A DNA stretch of 64,000 nt. Origin: Shimia gijangensis (GTDB taxonomy: Bacteria > Pseudomonadota > Alphaproteobacteria > Rhodobacterales > Rhodobacteraceae). A program made the translations under genes and the position numbers. Positions 59,853 through 64,000 of this stretch are shown in pieces (within the stretch, counting starts at the first letter, position 1; every line of letters starts with the position of its first letter). Location of the stretch: assembly GCF_900142085.1 (NCBI RefSeq), contig NZ_FQZQ01000010.1, positions 1 to 64,000 of the forward strand, read 5' to 3'. The notes below the pieces were generated by a model. The model made no database searches. It worked only from the letters and a program-made list of their open reading frames with translations, and was not told the origin of the DNA.

Positions 59853-59876
59853 AATAGTTCTTTTTGTAACTAACAA
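59853..59876. promoter_or_regulatory. MarR-type operator between hmgA and its regulator
   Basis: TAGTT-N8-AACTA (59855-59872) has perfect 5-base arms and lies 18 bases before the MarR ATG and 38 before hmgA. A close relative occurs at 38962-38985 before dctP. A weaker TAGTT-N8-AACTT is at 53150-53167, near maiA. Confidence 0.65.
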
Positions 59877-59894
59877 GCAAAGGAGCGTAAAAAC

Positions 59895-60332
59895 ATGATA
59901 AAAAATGATGACTTCGATCTGCAGACATTTCTGCCATATTTGCTGAATCAGGCGGCTGAGGAAAGCAGTCTGTCTTTCACGCAACTCTATAAAAACAAAT
60001 ACGGAATGCTGAGAACCGAGTGGCGGGTTTTGTTCCATCTTGGGGCCTTTGGGCAGATGACGGCCACAGATATTGTGATCAGAGCGAAGATTCACAAAAC
60101 CAAAACTTCACGGGCGGTGAACAAGTTGGTTGAGAAACGATTCGTCGTGCGAGAGCGCTCAGAGGACGACCGCCGCCAAGAGTTTCTGACACTCACCTCC
60201 GCAGGCGAAACGGCCTATCTGGACCTGCGCGGAGTTGCAGAATCCTACGACGCTGAAATGTCGCGCAAATTTACCGACGGAGAAGTGCGTCTGTTACGTA
60301 TGATGCTCAAAAGGCTCGCTGGAATAGATTGA
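59895..60332 (+). CDS. MarR-family regulator, HmgR-like
   Basis: This 145-residue MarR-family protein has the winged helix FTQLYKNKYGMLRTEWRVLFHLGAFGQMTATDIVIRAKIHKTKTSRAVNKLVEKRFVVRERSEDDRRQEFLTLT. Divergence from hmgA and a palindromic site between them make it the likely homogentisate-pathway repressor. AAAGGAG precedes the ATG. Confidence 0.85.
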   Translation: MIKNDDFDLQTFLPYLLNQAAEESSLSFTQLYKNKYGMLRTEWRVLFHLGAFGQMTATDIVIRAKIHKTKTSRAVNKLVEKRFVVRERSEDDRRQEFLTLTSAGETAYLDLRGVAESYDAEMSRKFTDGEVRLLRMMLKRLAGID

Positions 60333-60372
60333 ATTCGGCGCCTCTCGATTGCATCAACTAAGGAGATTTTTC

Positions 60373-60912
60373 ATGACGGCAGGCAAAAATTGGAGCGTGA
60401 TTTCGCGCTTAAATCACTGGATCTTTGGCCTTGCCATGATCGCAATGCTGGCCTTTGGCATTTACCTGCATGAATTTGTGCCTCGCGGTCCAGACAAGGG
60501 CTTGCTGATTGGATATCACAAGGCCGCAGGTGTTCTGGTCCTGATCTTCGGTTTGTGGCGGGTTGGGTATCGGTTGTTCAATGGGTTCCTTGAAGATGCA
60601 TCACCAATGCCAAAATGGCAGTCGGTTTCTGCAAAGGTGGTGCATTGGGTGCTGCTGATCAGCGTGATTGCGATGCCTCTCAGCGGGCTCATTGGGTCGT
60701 ATTTTGGGGGCCACGATATTGATGTCTTTGGTCTGTTCACTGTCTATGGTGCGATGGAGCCCAGCAAGGCGACAGGCAACATCTTTATGGGGATGCACGG
60801 CGCATTTGCCAAACTGACCATCCTGTCGTTGGTGTTGCATGTCGCCGGAGCCTACAAGCATCACCTGATTGACAAGGACGATACGTTGAAACGTATGGTG
60901 GGGCGCTCCTGA
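60373..60912 (+). CDS. Cytochrome b561
   Basis: This 179-residue di-haem membrane cytochrome has four hydrophobic helices and the expected histidines (LNHWIFGLAM, IGYHKAAGVLV, VVHWVLLISV, LVLHVAGAYKHH). YceJ/CybB-type proteins oxidise ubiquinol, partly as a superoxide:quinone oxidoreductase. The start at 60373 has AAGGAGATTTTTC upstream. A strong terminator follows, so it ends the short MarR-b561 run. Confidence 0.9.
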   Translation: MTAGKNWSVISRLNHWIFGLAMIAMLAFGIYLHEFVPRGPDKGLLIGYHKAAGVLVLIFGLWRVGYRLFNGFLEDASPMPKWQSVSAKVVHWVLLISVIAMPLSGLIGSYFGGHDIDVFGLFTVYGAMEPSKATGNIFMGMHGAFAKLTILSLVLHVAGAYKHHLIDKDDTLKRMVGRS

Positions 60913-60940
60913 GCATCCCACTCTTTACTTGTGGAATAGG

Positions 60941-60970
60941 AAAGGCGACTGATGAATTAGTCGCCTTTTT
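60941..60970 (+). terminator. Rho-independent terminator after cytochrome b561
   Basis: A perfect 10-bp stem (AAAGGCGACT / AGTCGCCTTT) with an 8-nt loop runs into five T residues. Confidence 0.94.
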
Positions 60971-60990
60971 CTATTTTGGACATCCGCTTC

Positions 60991-61848
60991 ATGAACATTC
61001 AGGCCAAAGGGCTTTTGATCACGACGCTCGGTGTCCTTTGTGTGGTACCGGATTCTCTGTTTGTGCGTCTTCTGGACACTGACCCGTTGGTGGCCGCGTT
61101 TTGGCGTAATGGCATTTCGGGGCTTCTGATCCTTTTGGGTATTCTGGCGTTTCAGGGGACCAAACCGTTCCGCGAGGTAGCATCAACCGGGCACCACGGA
61201 GCCATTTTTATCATTGCTCAGGGAGTTAGCGGTGTTCTGTTCGTGGTCGCCGTCAACCTGACCAGTGTCGCCAACGTTGTCTTTATTATCGCATCGATGC
61301 CGATGTTTGCGGCTTTGTTCAGCCGCATCTTTTTGGGTGAGCGTCTCAGTCCCAGAATGCTGATCACCATGGCTGTTGTGGTGCCGGGGCTGGGGGTTAT
61401 CGCCTATGGGTCTGGCGAAACCGAGAATGCGCACTGGCACGGCGATCTGGTGGCGGTTTGTGTGGCAGCGACGTTTGCCGGTGGGCTGACGGCGGCACGC
61501 AAAGTGCGGCATGTCTCGATGGTGCCGGGGGTATCGGTGGCTTATCTGGGCTCTGCGATTCTTATTCTGCCCTTTATCAACCCTTTCGGCCTTGAGGGCT
61601 GGCAGTTCTGGCTTTTGCCAGTTTATGGCGCATTGATCGTCGGGAGTGCCTCAGGTCTTGCCTTGGGACCCCGCTACATCACCTCGGCCGAGGTCGCCTT
61701 GCTGATCCTTTTGGAGTCGGTGTTCGCCCCCATTCTTGTCTGGGTGGTTTTGGGCGAAAATCCGGGCGTGTGGGCGCTGATTGGGGGCGGCGTTGTGATC
61801 GGAGCTTTGGCTGTGTCCAACTTGGTGGTGCTGATGCGACGTCGATAG
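60991..61848 (+). CDS. EamA-family (DMT) transporter
   Basis: This 285-residue protein has ten hydrophobic segments in two EamA repeats (LLITTLGVLCVVPDSLFVRLL and GDLVAVCVAATFAGGLTAARKV start each half). Such drug/metabolite transporters export amino acids or related compounds; the substrate here is unknown. The start is ATG 60991, or TTG 60976, neither with a strong ribosome binding site. It converges on mipZ. Confidence 0.85.
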   Translation: MNIQAKGLLITTLGVLCVVPDSLFVRLLDTDPLVAAFWRNGISGLLILLGILAFQGTKPFREVASTGHHGAIFIIAQGVSGVLFVVAVNLTSVANVVFIIASMPMFAALFSRIFLGERLSPRMLITMAVVVPGLGVIAYGSGETENAHWHGDLVAVCVAATFAGGLTAARKVRHVSMVPGVSVAYLGSAILILPFINPFGLEGWQFWLLPVYGALIVGSASGLALGPRYITSAEVALLILLESVFAPILVWVVLGENPGVWALIGGGVVIGALAVSNLVVLMRRR

Positions 61849-61859
61849 ATGCGCCTGCC

Positions 61860-62669
61860 TTAAAAGCTGATCTCGACACCCGGCAATTTCAGCGCTTTCA
61901 TCAGGTCACGCAGTTCCTGACGGGCCGCGACGTTCGAGATGTTCAATTGCTTCACGCCAATATCGCGCAGATCCAAAAGCGTCAGGCCGCGCGGGAACAA
62001 TTCACGGAAAATGACTCGCTCGTTAAAACCGGGCGCCACGCGAAACCCAATGCGCCGCGCCAGATTGTCCAGCGCCTTGCCCATCTTTTCCTTGTTGACC
62101 ATCTGCTGGGCGCCCATGCGATTGCGCAAGACCACCCAGTCAATCGGTTTCAAACCGGCTTGCGCGCGCAACTGCCGCGCGTTCCAGACCATTTCGGAAT
62201 AGACCGACGGCCCAAGGATTTTTTCACCCATCGGATCGGTGTGGGCCAAAAGGTCAAAATCCACAAAGCTGTCGTTCAGTGGCGTGACCAACGTGTCGGC
62301 CAATGAGTGCGCCACCTGACTCAGCCGGGTGTGTGACCCCGGACAGTCGATCAGAATGAAATCGCAGTCTGGTTCCAGCGTGGCGACGGCCGCCGAAAGC
62401 CGGTGGTCATAGATGTTTTCGCCGGGTTTCAGAGAGGCCGGGTCAATCTCGGGGAGATCGTGGTAATCCGGGCTGGGCAGATCAAGGCCGTTTTCATGCA
62501 GAAACGCTTTGCGGTTTTCGACATAGCGACCAAACGTCTTTTGGCGCAGATCCAGATCCAACGCGCTGACTTTGTGGCCCAACCGGGCAAGTGCTGTGGC
62601 GATATGCATGGACATGGTGGATTTGCCCGCTCCGCCCTTTTCGTTGCCTACGACAATGATATGCGCCAT
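61860..62669 (-). CDS. mipZ: MipZ, division-plane positioning ATPase
   Basis: This 269-residue ParA-like ATPase begins MAHIIVVGNEKGGAGKSTMSMHIATALARLGHKV, with the deviant Walker A KGGAGKST at residues 11-18. ALDLDLRQKTFGRYVENRK and ILIDCPGSHTRLSQVAHSLADTLVTPLNDSFVDFDLLA are MipZ signatures. It forms a gradient from the poles and inhibits FtsZ, placing division at midcell. It is typical of Alphaproteobacteria. Confidence 0.95.
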   Translation of the reverse strand: MAHIIVVGNEKGGAGKSTMSMHIATALARLGHKVSALDLDLRQKTFGRYVENRKAFLHENGLDLPSPDYHDLPEIDPASLKPGENIYDHRLSAAVATLEPDCDFILIDCPGSHTRLSQVAHSLADTLVTPLNDSFVDFDLLAHTDPMGEKILGPSVYSEMVWNARQLRAQAGLKPIDWVVLRNRMGAQQMVNKEKMGKALDNLARRIGFRVAPGFNERVIFRELFPRGLTLLDLRDIGVKQLNISNVAARQELRDLMKALKLPGVEISF

Positions 62670-62857
62670 CTGTCTGTCTCCGCTCGCCGATTTGGCCTGC
62701 CACCCACGCTCTATGGCGCGATAAGGCTGTTATGCACACTATATGTTGAGGCTGGCAAGAGGGGAAGCGCGCCTGCGGGTGTGCCATTTGATTGTCGCTT
62801 TTGCACAACCCCGGTTGTTTTGTGGCGGTTAGGTTCAAGAGAGTTAGGAGGCCCATT

Positions 62858-64000
62858 ATGCGTGAAAAGAATCTGCTGATCATCATGTCTGACGAGCATC
62901 GCCGGGATGCGATGGGCTGTATGGGGCATCCTATCGTGAAGACGCCCCATCTGGACGCTTTGGCGGCGCGCGGTGCGGTTTTTGAACATGCTTATACGCC
63001 CTCACCGATCTGCGTGCCCGCCCGTGCCGCGCTGGCCACCGGAGAGTGGGTGCATGCGGTTGGCCACTGGGACAGCGCCACACCCTATGCCGGGCAACAG
63101 ACCAGCTGGATGCACCAGCTGCGTGACGCAGGCGTTGAGGTGGTGTCTATCGGTAAGCTGCATTTTCGATCCGATAAGGACGACAATGGGTTTTCCAAAG
63201 AGATCATTCCAATGCATGTGGTTGGCGGCGTCGGCTGGCCAATCGACCTCTTGCGCTCACCTCTGCCGGACTATGATGCGGCCTCGGAACTGGCTGGCGA
63301 CGTGGGTGTGGGCGACAGCTCTTACACCGATTATGACCGTGATGTCACAGTCAGGGCCGAAGACTGGCTACGCGCCCGTAAGGACAGCGATCAGCCCTGG
63401 GCGGCCTTCGTGTCGATGGTCAGCCCGCATTATCCGCTAACCTGCCCCGAAGAATGGTACAATCTTTATGATCCCGCCGAAATGGACCTGCCGGTTGTTT
63501 ATGGTGAAGACCCACCGGCCCATACCGAGTTGCGAAGTCTTCGCGGCTTCTGGAATTATGACGACTATTTCGACGCGCAAAAGACACGCGAGGCCAAGGC
63601 GGCCTATTACGGGCTGACGTCTTTTATGGACGATTGCGTCGGTCGCATTCTGGCCGCTTTGGAGGACAGTGGTCAGGCCGAGGACACCGTTGTGATCTAT
63701 ATCTCGGACCACGGTGACATGATGGGCGATCAGGGGTTTTGGACAAAGCAGGTGATGTACGAGCAATCCGCCGGTGTGCCGATGATTGTCGCAGGCCCCG
63801 GCGTGCCCGAGGGGCGGCGGGTGAATACCTGTGCCAACCTGCGCGATATCGCGGCTACGGCGATGGATGTGACAGGCGTTGATGGTGTGGCCAAGGGCAG
63901 GTCACTGTGTGAGTTGGCGGCGGCACCGGATGATCCGAACCGCACCGGGTTTTCAGAGTACCATGATGGCGGGTCGACCACCGGCACCTTTATGGTGCGC
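62858..64000 (+). CDS. Cytoplasmic sulfatase, C-terminus beyond the window
   Basis: The first 381 codons of a sulfatase-family enzyme are present, running off the right edge without a stop. The protein starts MREKNLLIIMSDEHRRDAMG with no signal peptide. The catalytic motif is C52-V-P-A-R56 (TPSPICVPARAALATG), and ISDHGDMMGDQG carries metal ligands. It resembles choline-sulfatase-like enzymes. A strong TTAGGAGG ribosome binding site lies six bases upstream. It is not related to the exported sulfatase at 11151 beyond the family. Confidence 0.9.
   Translation, partial: MREKNLLIIMSDEHRRDAMGCMGHPIVKTPHLDALAARGAVFEHAYTPSPICVPARAALATGEWVHAVGHWDSATPYAGQQTSWMHQLRDAGVEVVSIGKLHFRSDKDDNGFSKEIIPMHVVGGVGWPIDLLRSPLPDYDAASELAGDVGVGDSSYTDYDRDVTVRAEDWLRARKDSDQPWAAFVSMVSPHYPLTCPEEWYNLYDPAEMDLPVVYGEDPPAHTELRSLRGFWNYDDYFDAQKTREAKAAYYGLTSFMDDCVGRILAALEDSGQAEDTVVIYISDHGDMMGDQGFWTKQVMYEQSAGVPMIVAGPGVPEGRRVNTCANLRDIAATAMDVTGVDGVAKGRSLCELAAAPDDPNRTGFSEYHDGGSTTGTFMVR

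Noticed and set aside
1-64000. CRISPR arrays, prophage, toxin-antitoxin or restriction systems
   Set aside because: No regularly spaced direct repeats, no phage structural or integrase genes, and no defence-family proteins were seen on either strand.

Overview
The window reads as a chromosomal segment of a marine Rhodobacteraceae (Roseobacter-group) alphaproteobacterium. Support comes from a MipZ division-site ATPase, Rhodobacterales-type small families (DUF992, DUF1294, DUF2794, DUF4389), an alphaproteobacterial LexA box (GAAC-N7-GAAC), a TRAP transporter, and a paa catabolon fused and ordered as in roseobacters. No tRNA, rRNA, CRISPR array or intact mobile element was found. The only mobile remnant is a decayed IS6-family transposase.

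Layout. 0-1.3 kb: start of an unknown minus-strand gene, a short RsmJ-type methyltransferase, and rpsU. 1.8-8.3 kb: a molybdenum hydroxylase operon, coxDEGSLM, with a form II large subunit (AYRGAGR active-site loop) in S-L-M order. 8.7-9.4 kb: IS6 relic. 9.5-14.7 kb: a secretory/sulfatase locus with a DUF992 protein, an outer-membrane barrel, an exported arylsulfatase, a small protein, and a membrane-anchored TPR regulator. 15-21 kb: small membrane proteins, then dnaE2 and imuB diverging from a 96-bp region holding one LexA box, with no imuA. 21-29.7 kb: housekeeping genes (agmatinase-family enzyme, NlpC/P60 hydrolase, leucyl aminopeptidase, carbonic anhydrase, asd, glycosyltransferase, MFS).

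29.7-60.3 kb is a nearly continuous aromatic-compound island. It holds an aromatic-amino-acid-type decarboxylase with a divergent HpaR-like MarR, paaX, paaZ, a cytochrome P450 joined to a TRAP transporter (dctPQM), a fused hydratase/dehydrogenase, paaGIK with a TetR regulator, a PACE efflux protein with its own MarR, the thiolase-paaABCDE epoxidase operon with an extra PaaA/PaaC-like gene, and a homogentisate operon (hmgA, fahA, RibD-like, MBL-fold, flavin hydroxylase, DUF2783, VOC, maiA) with a divergent MarR.

How it fits together. PaaK activates phenylacetate to its CoA thioester. PaaABCDE epoxidises the ring, PaaG isomerises, PaaZ opens the ring and oxidises the aldehyde, and the fused protein and thiolase complete beta-oxidation. 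A second, CoA-independent route ends in HmgA-MaiA-FahA. The flavin hydroxylase with its DUF2783 partner resembles the two-component 3-hydroxyphenylacetate 6-hydroxylase that makes homogentisate. Two operator families seen in the DNA tie the island together. One is a TetR-like palindrome (ACCG-N6-CGG type) at paaZ, at fadJ/paaG and at the thiolase-paaA promoter. The other is a MarR-like site (TAGTT-N8-AACTA) shared by hmgA/hmgR and the TRAP-P450 operon, which suggests that the transporter and P450 feed the homogentisate route. From 60.4 kb to the end: cytochrome b561, an EamA transporter, mipZ, and the first 381 codons of a cytoplasmic sulfatase that runs off the edge.
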